This document shows positions 11,879-24,000 of a DNA stretch of 64,000 nucleotides, one piece after another. Position 1 is the first letter of the stretch. Each line of letters starts with the position of its first letter. Both the position numbers and the translations under genes were made by a program. A model generated the notes under the pieces. It was not told the DNA's origin, ran no database searches, and saw only the letters and a list, made by a program, of their open reading frames with translations. Location of the stretch: positions 248,001 to 312,000 of the forward strand of contig VXBA01001686.1 in the NCBI GenBank assembly GCA_013399895.1, written 5' to 3'. Source of the stretch: Serilophus lunatus (taxonomy: Eukaryota; Chordata; Aves; Passeriformes; Eurylaimidae).

Positions 11879-14800
11879 ACTTCTCAGAATGTTGGAAAAT
11901 AGAAGGTTTCGTCTTTTTTTAAAGACTAAAGCATGCTGGTATGATGCATTTCAAGGCTTTTAGCCACAGATGAAGCAGAAACGGGGTTAAGTGCATATAG
12001 ATGGCTAGATCTAACCTACAAAGGCCAAAGGAAGAAATCGTATTCCTTTTCTAAAGAAGTCATTCCTTTTCAAAAAACTAATGCTGTGGCAAGTTGCTTG
12101 TGCTTCTTGCCACCTGCGGGCGCAGTGAGAATGACCTGATTGTATTGCAATTCCTGAACTGCTGAAAGATAAAGAAGAGTTTGAGCTGCTGGGACAAGAA
12201 TGAAGGTTAGCATTCCACACTGCTGATGGCTCAAATACTCGCGAGAAAGCAACTCCAAAGTCACTTATTTGTAACCAGATCACAGTAGTAGCACTGGAGG
12301 TTAAATAACTGACTATAATCATTTTAACACACCAAAACAATGCCAGGAGCCAGCTTATGTCTCTTTTCTAATAAGGAACCCTTATGGTCTACAAATGCAT
12401 CTGCAGAACTGATATTGTATTTGAGGAGGCAAAAGGAATCCAGACAAGCCAGAAGCAACAAGGAAAGTACACTTATGTAGTGAAGTAGGTGGTAAATTTT
12501 GCTTGACTAATTAAGCTAGTGAAATTCCTTCTAAAGAAGTCCTTATGAACTCAAATGAATCACTTTTCTCTTTCAGACCTGATACCAATAGTTATTTACA
12601 CTTTAAGTTTGATGACAGAGTCTTCTAAATGTCTCAATTTCTCTTTGTGAGGGCAATTAACTTTTCCTAAAAGTAACAGCTCCTCTGAATTATAAAGCTG
12701 GACTTCACATTTGGGAGAACAGGGGAAGTAGCTGGTCCCTGTGCAACCTTCTTATGGATCTGCCACAACCCTCTGGAATCCTGGCTTTCACAATCTTGTG
12801 CTCCTACCACTAGTGGACAGGGACCAACTAAAGGATCAACACTGTGAGTAGAGGAGGCAATACACAAACCTTTTTTTCCATTTATTTTGCAAATAGGTTT
12901 TCGGGTCAGACTTCCAGGAGGAAAGAACAATGTGAAAATTTACGTCTGCAAACACCTTTACTTTCTTCCTCTTGAAAGTAGATATTTAATTTAGATTTAG
13001 CCTCTACTTCTTGGACTAAAAACCCTGCTGGTGCTGAAATGTATGGGAATTTTCCCAAAATACTTCATGAATGACAGAATTTCACTTCTTCTATGCTAAC
13101 TTTTTAATGCAAATGAGAAACAATAATCGCTGTGTTTCTCAAGGAATGGAAAAATAAGACATAGTGAGAGAAGTAGTTTTAATGCCTGAATCAGTACTGA
13201 AGTTGCATGTATGCAGACTCAAATCCTCTTAACATTTTAATTTTCTTGCAGCTCCACTCACGTCTAGTGACAAGTGGAATATTTTCCATACAGCAGTCAT
13301 GGATGTTTCTTGTTGTGACCTCTATGCCAAGGTGATAAAAATGTCTGTTTAGTCTCTGCTACCACTTCCACTGACAGCTTTATTGAGAAATTTTCAGGTA
13401 ACAGACAATGTCCAGGGAACATCTACACAAAAAACATTCCTTGTTTTAAAGTATTTATATGACCTATCTTCTGCTTTTTTTGCTTTTCCAAACTTCAACT
13501 AACTTTTATTTTCAGTCCTTCTAAATGCGGATTTACACAAATATACTTTGTGCTGTGTATTCCCTTAGTACTTGGCCACGTGATTGCAGGACAGTGTCAT
13601 GTATTAAATCACTACTCAGCTAAATGATCTGGTTTGAAAAATTGTAACAGCATGGTCCTATATGGAACGTTTTCTCACTCATTTTTATTAGAAAGTACTG
13701 ACTCCTAGAAGCTGAAGTGTTTCAACAAAATATTTTGTCACACCGCTACCAAATCACAGATTTCTGCTCAACTGAAGCAAAAGCTTATGGTTACTAATCC
13801 TTGGGTCCCACAATGCTGCAGTAGCCACACATATATCACCAGAGTTTCCTGGTACTGTGCCACAGAGCTAGAAAGTTCTGGGGATTTTCAGTCAAGATTT
13901 GGGGTCCCTGCTTTACATCAAGGGATTATTCAGGGTTACTGTTTCAGCTGTTCCAGAAAAAAAGAATGATGTGAAGAATTTACTCCATCTTCAAAGATAT
14001 GGATTCAAGTAACATCTAGTTTTCAGAAACAGATTTTTTTTTTGGTAGGAAACTCCAGTATTTCTAAATTTTTGTTCTCCTTTGGAAATATTATTTTAAT
14101 ATAAATTTCCTATAGGACACATATTTGGACCTGGTGCTATTTAGACATTTCTGGTGAGAGAATTTTTTAGATGTTTTAGCAATCAGATAAACAGAAAATT
14201 ATTTCAAAAAGGCTCTTTAAAATTTTCAAACATGTTGGAAAACTATCCACCATCTGATACTATCTACCCACCTCAACACAAGGCATACTTCTGTTTTTGT
14301 TCTTTCATACAGCTGCTTTGTCTTGTCTCCACTAGCATCCTTGTTTGTTTTTGAAGACGAGATGCATATCACTGTAATCTGCTCCTTAACGGGCATCTGA
14401 TTGTCAATGAGGTGATTATACTCCAGGCGTGGCACATAGGGAATCCAGTGATTACTTCACCTTCGTGTCTTTCCTTCCTCTCCCATCATAATTCTGTGAA
14501 ACACTACAGGTCAAGCAGCCTGGGATGTGAGCCAGAGCTTGTCCTCGCCATGAGGAAAACAAAATATCAGGGAAAGTGTTAGCAAGTTAGATTATCAAAT
14601 AAATCAAGTACAGATTAAAGAATAATTTAAAATCCTCTCTACAGATGACAGGCCCAAGCTCAGTCATACCCTGTTATCTAAGGTGTGCAGTCGTCCAAGC
14701 ATTTCAGTTTCTTAAGGCCTGATGCAACCATGAGTGCTGTGAAACTCCTGGCTTCTGCCAAAACACAGCCTCTGAAATCCAGCCAACAGAAGAAAGAGGG

Positions 14801-16195
14801 ATGTGCTTCAATTAGATGAGCTAGGCAGGCAGGCTTTGGTCGCAGACAGAAACAGACTTGAAAGGCTACTCCATAATTACTTGAAGATCTCATAGACACC
14901 TCTTATCTCAGACAGCTGATTGTAGTACACTCATTTTATATTCACGTGTATGTGCTTTATGTGTTGGCTTTATTTGTCTTTCACGAGTGCGGTGAAGACT
15001 AATTTGTTTGAGAAGTCCTTTGTAATTCTGTAGGATTCTGTAGGTTGTTTGATCCTTGTAAATCGGGCAGCAGGAGTACCAAGATCCGCAGCCTTATCTT
15101 AACACCTCTAGTGAAGACATCGTGTCACCTGCCACACTACTCTGATGATGACATCTTTTAAACACAACTTCCCCATAGTGAGAGCAAACCCTATGAAAGT
15201 TTTGGACCAGGAAAAATTAAAAAAGACACTCTAAAGCCCATGTCCCCTGTGATCTTCTGAAGCTAACGGAAAGATTGTTGCGGTCTTTGGGGATATTGGA
15301 TCAATCCTTAAATGGCTGTGCCAAGAGAAAAGCATTAAAACAGAGAGAGCTCCGAGAAGCCGAGGCTTGAATATGATGTCTGCTGGGGATATACTGTGCT
15401 GAGGGGAGCAGAAGGAAAAAAGAAGGCTAAAACAAGTGGATCAGGGAAGAGAGAGACCATAAATAATCTCACAGACTACAGAAGAACATGCAAGATAATC
15501 GTTTTCAGCTTCACATGTAACAAGCTAACAACTTCAGCATACTTGAAGCAATAATAAAATACTTTATGCTATTTTTACCTTATTAATTGACATACAGACT
15601 ACTTGTATGAAATTAAAAGCATTTTGTTCCTTTAATTTTGCTCATTTTTAGACATCATTGAATTTGTAGAAAAATCACTGCTGCTATTTACCCATAGGAA
15701 AAATATCAATAAAAACACACTTGCCTCATAGACACAAGGGAGCCTTGAGCCATCAAAGATACAATGAGAAATCGTGTCACTTTTTTCCGTTATGAGAAAC
15801 TGCAGACACAACAAGGATAACAGTTGTGGATTACTTAAGTTTGAAAAGCTACTACTGTTCTTGACCCACATGTAATGCATTGTATGCAGTTGTGTAATGG
15901 CTTGGAGGCACAGTTCAATTACTTAACAACATCCAGAAATGAACTGCTAGTAAACAACTACCACCAATGTTTACAGTGAAGCCATCATCGTCCAATCTTA
16001 GCTTAGATTTCTTACTGTGAATTAATGGCATACAGTACATTCCTTCTTTTATTTACTTTGAACCCAGTCATATGCAGCTTCTCTGATTTGATGTTGCTAT
16101 TCAGTAAAACAGAAATCCCGAGTGAGCAAGTAAGAGAAAATTGAATGGCAAAACAATACAGATAAGCATCTTGCATTAGTGACAGGACCAGAAGA
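11879..16195. other. Intergenic DNA, no supported gene
   Basis: A+T-rich unique sequence with only short chance frames on both strands. I recognise no splice-supported exon, RNA gene or transposon in it. Confidence 0.6.
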
Positions 16196-16196
16196 C

Positions 16197-16440
16197 ACAG
16201 TCTTAAGCTGTACCAGGGGAGGTTAGGTTGGACATTAGCAGGAATTTCTTTCACAGAAAGAGTGATTAAACATTGGAATGGACTGACCAGGAAGGTGGTG
16301 GAGTAAAGGTCCCTGAAGGTGTTTAAGGAAGAACTGGACATAGCACTTAGTGCCATAGTCCAGTTGACAAGGTGATGTTCAAGCACAGGGCGGACTCAAT
16401 GATCTCATAGGTCTTTTCCAACCTGATTAATTCTGTGATT
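16197..16440 (+). mobile_element. CR1 LINE 3' end, sense
   Basis: The phrase order is that of the CR1 3' end: gtaccaggggaggttaggtt, then 'attggaatggactgaccaggaaggtggtggagt', then 'tgtttaaggaagaactggac', then 'gcacttagtgccatagt', then 'aggtcttttccaacctgatt', ending in attctgtgatt, a form of the CR1 terminal octamer repeat. The copy is 5'-truncated and contains only the end of the reverse-transcriptase frame plus the 3' UTR. Divergence is moderate. Confidence 0.88.
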
Positions 16441-19400
16441 AGTAAGGTGTGCCATGGATGAGTGAAGTCAGGTTTCAGAGAATGGCGAAGGATATTGCAA
16501 ACCTCTTTCCTTTAATGGTTTGAATAAAAAGACAGAGTCAGAGACTAGAAGGTAATTTTAAATCCAATACAGACTATATTGTACTTGAAAAGGCAAAGAC
16601 CTGGGAAAGATGCCGTAAACAATATTCTCTCAATTTTTCTGGCTGCCCTTATACATTTTTAAGAAGGCAAACAATTAAGGAACTATTAAGTGACAGGTAG
16701 TGGTGATATGTCTGGTTCTAATGATCTCCGATTACGCTATGCTTATTTTAGGCAGAAAGAACTGAAAGGATCAACTGGTTTCTAAGGATGTAGCCAGTAG
16801 CAGGATATGGATTATGCTGCCTACAGCCCAGCTCCTTGTAATGGAGACCATGCCCAGTGCCAAAGAGTCCTTGGGGTGCAGAACCTTCATAGAGAGAATG
16901 GACAGGTGTGAAAGCAGATGCTAATGGGACTCTACAAACAATGGTAACAGTCTTAGAAGTTACCACTTCAAGAAGGACAAATACTCAGTATGCTTAACTT
17001 TAAAGAGAGTATTCATTACTCCAGCTATGATGACTCACAGTTTTCATTGTGTGGCAATTAAATATTTGTTGGTTTATGAGTTTTTACTGTGTACCATCTA
17101 TAATTATTTGGATTGCTGACAACTGAAAAAAACCAGAGCTCTTTTAATTGCTATAGAAGAAGATTATTATTATTTTGGAAGAGAAAATATTAAGTGAGAG
17201 ATATTCTTGCTGACTATAAGTAAGAAGTACTGTTTAAAATTCAGAGGAAAGATCATTTTCATTAATAAGAAACAAAGGGCAGAGAACAGAGACAAATCCT
17301 GATTTTCACAAAGTTTAGACCATTTTTGGTGTTTCCAGGTAATCTATCATGAAATAACAGGTACAAGTATTTAAAATGCCACTTACTACAGATGATATTC
17401 TGAGGTAAGCAAATATCACCTTCTCATATCCATTTTCAAAATCTAAAATTTAGTTTATGAAACATAGTTTGCATTTTTGTTTCCAAGCAAATAAAAAATA
17501 GGTTATATTTTAAATATGTTAATTTACTACATTTATCTTCTCTCATCCAGAATATTTCCTTGCCCATGTAAGCAGAAAGCTATGCAAATAGAAGGTGGGA
17601 GTTGTTTGCTAAAGATGATGATGATGTTAATTGTAGTAGCTTTACAGATGACATTCTAATATCTAAGCCCATAAGCTACATACACATAGTGAAAGTCTTA
17701 ATCTTACAAAACGTCATTTAATAACTGTGAAAAATTTACTTTCTCAGAAGTTCAGGAGTGAATCAAAATTTCTCTTCAAATCAATAAGACATGTATACAT
17801 GCTTTCTCTAAATGTGCAAAATAGCACACTTTAAAGGAAATAAACTTGGGAAGTGTATTTTATGGGAAAACTCATAAATTCCAAAGTTCACAGAGCAAAT
17901 ATTTTTAAACAGCCTTCAGAAAGTGCAATACTGTAGCAGTAATGACATACTGACTCTTCAAACTGTGGAAGAGTCACACCCTGCAGCGGTGACAAAGACA
18001 AGCACACACCTTCATGTTGCTACTTGTAGAACAAGATAACTACAAAGCACCCTGCAGTCTTCACTGTGATGTATTTATAAACCTGAAAAAGCAAAAAAAG
18101 GAGATTTACTAACTCAAGCAAATTTTCATATTTATATTTGGATGGAAGAGGCAGACTGAAGTCTCAAAAGGTGATTCAGTACAGTTGGTCATACATGAGG
18201 AAATTACCAATTACTTCAAGCTTAAGTCTACAAACAAGTTTTAGTGCTGTCACTCTCATTTAAATCCTGCAAAGTTAGCTTGTAGCTTAAGAACTGTAGG
18301 CAGAGACAGCTCCCAGCCCTTTGTCTAATGACTTCTGCCCAAAGTAAATTTACTGAGACAGTGCATGTTTTGGAAGGCGATGCTGTATAGCAGGAAGACC
18401 TCTCCAACTGCTCAGAAAGTCATGTAGGTTTCTGAGGCAGAGGCTGTGGAGTCAGATATGGACTGACTTGGGAAGCTCTAGTCCTTGCTTGCCGTTTAGT
18501 TACAGTGAGCAGGATTTGGACAATGTTTAGACCCCAGTAAAGAATTAGCATTTTCATCCATATATAGTTATTTCTTAAAATCATGGTCACTAAAGCCTTA
18601 GCATTGTCTGTGCATGTAGACGATGAAGAATGATCTTGGAATCACTCCCATTTAATCCCAAAGTCAGTTTGCATCAGTCTTTTCCAGCATGTTAAAGACT
18701 GTGCTGCAAAAATTAACAGCTTTACTAATCTCATTACGATTTTCATATGGCTCTTGAAAGATATCCAATTAATTTGATATAGCATATTTCATTCTATAAT
18801 CTGTAACATTCTGTAATCAGTATTTGAGTACTCAAATTCTTTCAATAATTACATGCATTCAATTTTACAGACTTAGTAAAAGCCAAAACTGCAGATGCAG
18901 CATATTTTCAAATATCATGCAGACTTGAATATGCCTGTAGATTTTACAGAATAATAAAAAAAAAAAGTCAGTTTATAGAAAAAAAATCAACTCTAAATAA
19001 GAATATTTGCCTATATGAAACAGTCATGGCAGTTGTTTGAAGTTATTCCTTCATGTTACCTGCCAGCTTGTTAGTATGAGCCAAGAATTTGGTATGGGTT
19101 TGGCTACCTGTCACTCTGTCAGGGCCTTATATATGCCTTCTAGAAAATACTAAGTATGATGCCAGCAGCTCTATATTAGGTAGCAAGGAATAAAAAATCT
19201 CAGGTCCAACCCCTGTAAATAATGGATATGTTTACAAACTCTGCCTAAAGGCATACTTACTGACTTGGGTCACAAATGTTTTACCTTTGTTTCTGGAAAT
19301 TTTGCAGTGTGCTAGAACCTGCTCTGGTGACTAAAGGGAGTGAGAACCTTTTCATGGACTTTAGTGGGAATTGGATCAGGCCTGAAGTAAGGCAAACAAC

Positions 19401-19619
19401 CTTCTGCTAGGGAATATGCCCAAAAGCAAAATGGCTTGTTCGTATTCCCAAGCTCAGAAAAGACACTTTCAAGATATTTTCAGCAGGAAGGAGGGACATC
19501 TGTTGAAATCCTGAGTTAAAACAGTTCCAGGCAATTTGCTTTTCCTTCTTGTTGCTAAGATGCTACGTGAGTAAAAGAGAGATAAAGATACTCACTTATG
19601 CAGGGGCTGTTGGGAGGCA
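16441..19619. other. Intergenic DNA, no supported gene
   Basis: A+T-rich sequence with few open frames. It contains an octamer-type atgcaaat at about 17,582 followed by a short gat repeat. I see no exon, RNA gene or transposon that I can support. Confidence 0.6.
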
Positions 19620-19785
19620 TGTTGGGAGAAATTGTGGATGCCCCATCCTTGGAAATATTCAAGGCCAGGCTGAATGGGGCACTGAGCAATCTGGTCCAAA
19701 TCGATGGCTGGAGGCTGGAACTAGATGTTTAGGGTCCCTTCCAATCCAAGCCATTCTGAGCGTGTATGATGTTGTCTTGTACTAT
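19620..19785 (+). mobile_element. Short CR1 LINE 3' end, sense
   Basis: Diagnostic CR1 order is visible: tggatgccccatccttgga, attcaaggccaggctgaat, ggggcactgagcaatctggt, ggctggaactagatgttt, then gggtcccttccaatccaagccattctg. Only the last ~165 bp is present, so the copy is strongly 5'-truncated. It immediately precedes the GC-rich patch described separately. Confidence 0.85.
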
Positions 19786-19849
19786 TTAAATTTGAAATCA
19801 AGAGACTGTCCACAAAATACAGGCAAAATAAGAACAGCATTCGGGGCCC

Positions 19850-20262
19850 TTTTTCAGGCAGTGCAGGGGAGGGAGGCTCTCTCACCATCTGCTCAGGTGC
19901 AGGGAGGGGAAAAGAAGCTCCTTCATGGATGGCGCCTGTCCAAGGGTGTGGCGTGGCTCCGGCAGTGATGGCAGGGGCGATGCACCGACACCAACAGTGG
20001 CACACTCCGGCCTGGAGTCGGGCGCAAGCTGGCACCTCCCAGAAGCTGTGGCAAAGACCAAGTGAGATGGCACCTGGGCAGCAGAGCCCAACGTGGAGCT
20101 GTGTGGCAAAAAAGGACAGGCTCAAGAGGCATGCAGAGAGGGAGAATGAGAAATACAAGCATCATGTTCCTTGCAATTAAGACATCTCAGAGAGAGAAGA
20201 AGATGTGAAATTAAAAAAAAAATTAAAAAAAAAAGAGAAAGAAAAGAAAAAAGAGTTAAGAA
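19850..20262. other. GC-rich patch ending in an A-rich tract
   Basis: About 19,850-20,120 is visibly richer in G+C than either flank. About 90 bp further on comes an A-rich run at roughly 20,208-20,262 with only scattered T and G. Several frames of 67-145 codons are open on both strands, which is expected from composition and does not indicate a gene. I do not recognise the sequence. It could be an old retroinserted segment with its tail or a diverged transposon. Confidence 0.35.
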
Positions 20263-20783
20263 CAACAGTAAGAAAAGTAAAGCAATAAATATTGCCTGTG
20301 CTATAACTGGCTGGTCAAGCTTGCCACCCAAGGCCATTCTCAAACCATTTCTTCATCCCTGTTAGTCACCAGACCTCCTTCCTGATTAAACATCACTGTC
20401 ATGGTGTTGCTATAAACAAGGAGAAATATGAAACCTGTTTTTCCTGGTATATTTCAGTAAAGTCTAAGCAATCCAAGAAGCTCTCTTTGATCTGAGTCTT
20501 TAATTAAAGAGCCACTTTGCATATCTGCTCCTTCATCAAGGTTTTCTCATGCTACAGGCCTGTCAGGCAGGTATAAATTTTTATCCCTGTCATACAAAAA
20601 GGAGTTGGGTTAAATTCTTGTTTTAATTATTCAAATTAAAAAGAAACTTGTGTCAAATGGTGTGATCTTGATGTAATTTCCAGTTACTAGTACATTCCTA
20701 GGAGTTCTAAAACACTTCAAATTCTATCATAAATTTAAAGGAAGAAAAAAATAAGGTAAAATGGCATGTATACGTCATTCACA

Positions 20784-21047
20784 TAGGAGCCCTTAGTTGG
20801 CTGCTTCAGAAACATTTTTATATCTCTATCTTTGGTATTTATTAAGAAAAACATGGATGCTGATAACATTATCCAGAAGAGAACTGTTGATGTTCAATTT
20901 ATGTGGCCTGGTGGTCCTGAAACCTCAGAGGAAATCACCTGTATGCTTGCTTTTCACAAGCAGGGATCTCCTTTTACAACTGCATTTGAAATTGATGCAG
21001 AGGATATTGAAAATATCGATGTTCATCCTGCAGCTTTTGTTAGATAG
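20784..21047 (+). other. Orphan coding-looking frame, unidentified
   Basis: One plus-strand frame stays open from an in-frame TAG at 20,781-20,783 to a TAG at 21,045-21,047. From the ATG at 20,852 the translation has the balanced, acidic composition of a globular protein, with segments such as VDVQFMWPGGPETSEEITC and AFEIDAEDIENIDVHPAAF. A possible splice acceptor (pyrimidine-rich tract, then ttaag) precedes the ATG, and a weak donor GTTAGA follows the last phenylalanine-type codon. I do not recognise the family. It may be an exon of a distant gene, a fossil exon, a retrocopy fragment, or chance. No partner exon was found nearby. Confidence 0.3.
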
Positions 21048-24000
21048 GGTTGGTTTTTTTTAACAACAGATCCATCTATGCCCCTTTCGATGGGGACTCA
21101 CTCTCAAAATGAAGAGAGCTGTATAGATAGATACATATCCAAACAAATCTTTGTAATTGTTTTAACAAGATGGTGTAACAAAAACCTAGGGGAATAAATG
21201 AAACTCAGAGAAAGAGCCAGAATCAGGATGAAAATATAAAACCATGAGCAATACTTTTTAGATTACTTTCTTAAAACACGCATCTAACTAAATATCAAAA
21301 AGACAATTATAATCTTGATTTCCATCCTTATTAAAAATAGACTGTAGAAAAGTAGCCGGGAGGTACTTACAGAAGTCAGTAAGATGCATTTAATTAAAGG
21401 GGCCAAACAACTGCAAATATTTGGTGATGGCTGGGCACAAAGATCTCAAAGTTCTTTGTTCTATGTAAATTGTTTCAAGTTAGGTCAGTAGCTCCACTTT
21501 CTTCATAAAGTTATGCCAATTATTTTTAATACTGAAAATTATAATTAAGATTGAATAATACATAGAACAAATAGAATTTGATCAGCTCCTTTTATGACCT
21601 ATATGATGCATTGTGTCTCACTGGATTGTGAAGTACTAAGAAGTAGCAGGAGTGGAGAAGAGCGTGCCTGCATATTGTCTGTGTGGAACTTCCATTTGCA
21701 GCTCATGTCATGTGTTCAAGGCAGCCAGAAGGCTGGCTCCCAATTGCCTCCTGTCTCCTCTGTATGTACAAAATTTCCAGGAAGCTAAAGTGCATCATGT
21801 CCTCGCAACAAATGGGAAATTCAATTTTCAAAGCAATTTCTGTTAGCATAGCAATTTAGATAACATAGTGCTTTGGGGCTGCTTGAGAAAACAGTGGCAT
21901 TTGACTCCTAGAGGGGACTTCTAGAGGGGACAATTTTCTTCACCCCCACATTCCTTTACCTCCAGATGACTGGAAAACAAGATGGAAATGGTGTTTTTCA
22001 TCTTCTCACAAATGCAGAAGACAAGATTCTCCAATTCCAAACTCTCCTTGGACTATTTGTCTATCTGAGCAAAATTCTGGCCAGCAAAGACTGTGCCCAG
22101 TTTTACTTTTTTTTGCATGAAGAGGGTAGATGAAAAACCAACCAAAATAAACCCAACCCATTGGTAGACACCCAAATAAGATATGACTCCAGGCTGCACG
22201 AAAAAAATTACATTGCACAACATATCACCTTTCTCATGTCCATCATTGTTCACACCCTTGTATGGCTTCATGCTCTCTGCATTAATTTGCAGCATAAATG
22301 AAATGTTCCTAGCATGTCTTCCTGACTGCTCGAAGACAGATGCTGCCATGCCTAAAAGGGATGAAAGTTCCAACTATAGAGTGACCTGGAGAAAGGTTAA
22401 ATATGCTGGTATAGAAACAAATACCTCATGAATAGCAAGGTTGAAGGCTGGCTACATTAACCCAAATCTAGGAGGCATCTATTTAGTACTGCCTTTGTCT
22501 GACATCGTTTAATCAGACTCTGTGTGGACTGTTCTACATGTATATATGAGCACATGCCTCCAATGCTTTTATCTGTCAGTCCTGAAGCAGTTATAAAAAT
22601 GATCCGGTCATCACAATGGTGCTAGGTAAACAAACCCATCAAAGATAAAAAATGAGCACAGAAGCTGGTCAATATTGGGATAAGTTAATTAGGTAAAACA
22701 CCAGCTGATGAATTCAAGTAATATTATTTCTTCAAGCCAATATTTCTTGCTATTTCAATTTCGCTATAAAATGTTGCTCAGTATAAGTTTTTTGCTGACC
22801 AGGCTAAGCATAAGTATTTAAGAACACTAAGCCAACTCTCATGGCACTGACACAGGAATCTGGGAACAGCATTAGGGAATTGCAGCATGAGCAGCATCAC
22901 TGTACTTCCAAGCTGGTGAGCTAATGGGGTCTGCAAACCCTGCAAACATGCTCGGGTCCTATGAAAGTGAACATTTGCTTGTAGAGACACCCTACATTCC
23001 TATTTGTGGCATAAAATTATCTTCAATTAGTTGATTATACCAGCTGACTGCAGAGCTTTGGGGAATAGTAATATAGTAGACTTCAGAAATAAGTGCAACA
23101 TAGTTAATAAGTGCACAGTCTCAGGCTCAGTGTTTGGATGAGCCCTGTCTCAACAATTGCAGGCTGGGGTGCAGCAAAGTCCAGATTTCAGGAAAGTAAA
23201 TGAAAGACACATTTCAGAGTGTTCTCTGAAAGAGGTAAGTGTAAGACTCAATATGTCTCACAGGTGAGAAGAAAACAGAACTCAATTAAATAATCAGAAA
23301 GTATGCTTCCTGCATAACCCCCAAACAATAAGTTTTTTGTTGCTTTTCTTTTTCCTGGCTTTGCAAACACATTACATAGCTATTGGAAGGTGATATACAG
23401 ACACTGGCCAAATAAACACAAACTCCATTTTTTGCTGCAGCATCAATTCTTTTGGACATGGGGCTACTCAGTTCTCCTCAGGAGTAAAGCAGTGATAATA
23501 ACCCACTCACTGAGGAATAATATGCTATTATATAATGTGCAATACATGTAGCATATACACTTACACACTGAAAACTGCTTGGTTTTATACAGCCACTTAC
23601 TGCTAAACCAATTACCATGAATGATGATTTTTTCACCTAAGATACAATGTTGATTTTATTGAATCTGACTATGTTTATAATTTTGACAGTATACAAGAAC
23701 TGTCAGTTAAATAGCAGGGTATGTAACATCTGAAATTCAGAAACTGTGCTGCAGATACAAATTTATTCAGGTTTGATTTAATAACTGTCCTTGTATGTAA
23801 TTAATACTTATAATTTCTTATCAATAAAGATTTTTTTCATTTAAACCTAGCCAGGTTTATAAATTTTAATATTTCATTCTTGGAGAATTGATCAGGAAGA
23901 GTAAATCTGATCTATTTCTGACATCTCCTCCATCCCTTGATACTATTTTAACTATAGTTGGTAATCAGAGAATGGCTGATGTGTTTTGAAGCTACCATAC

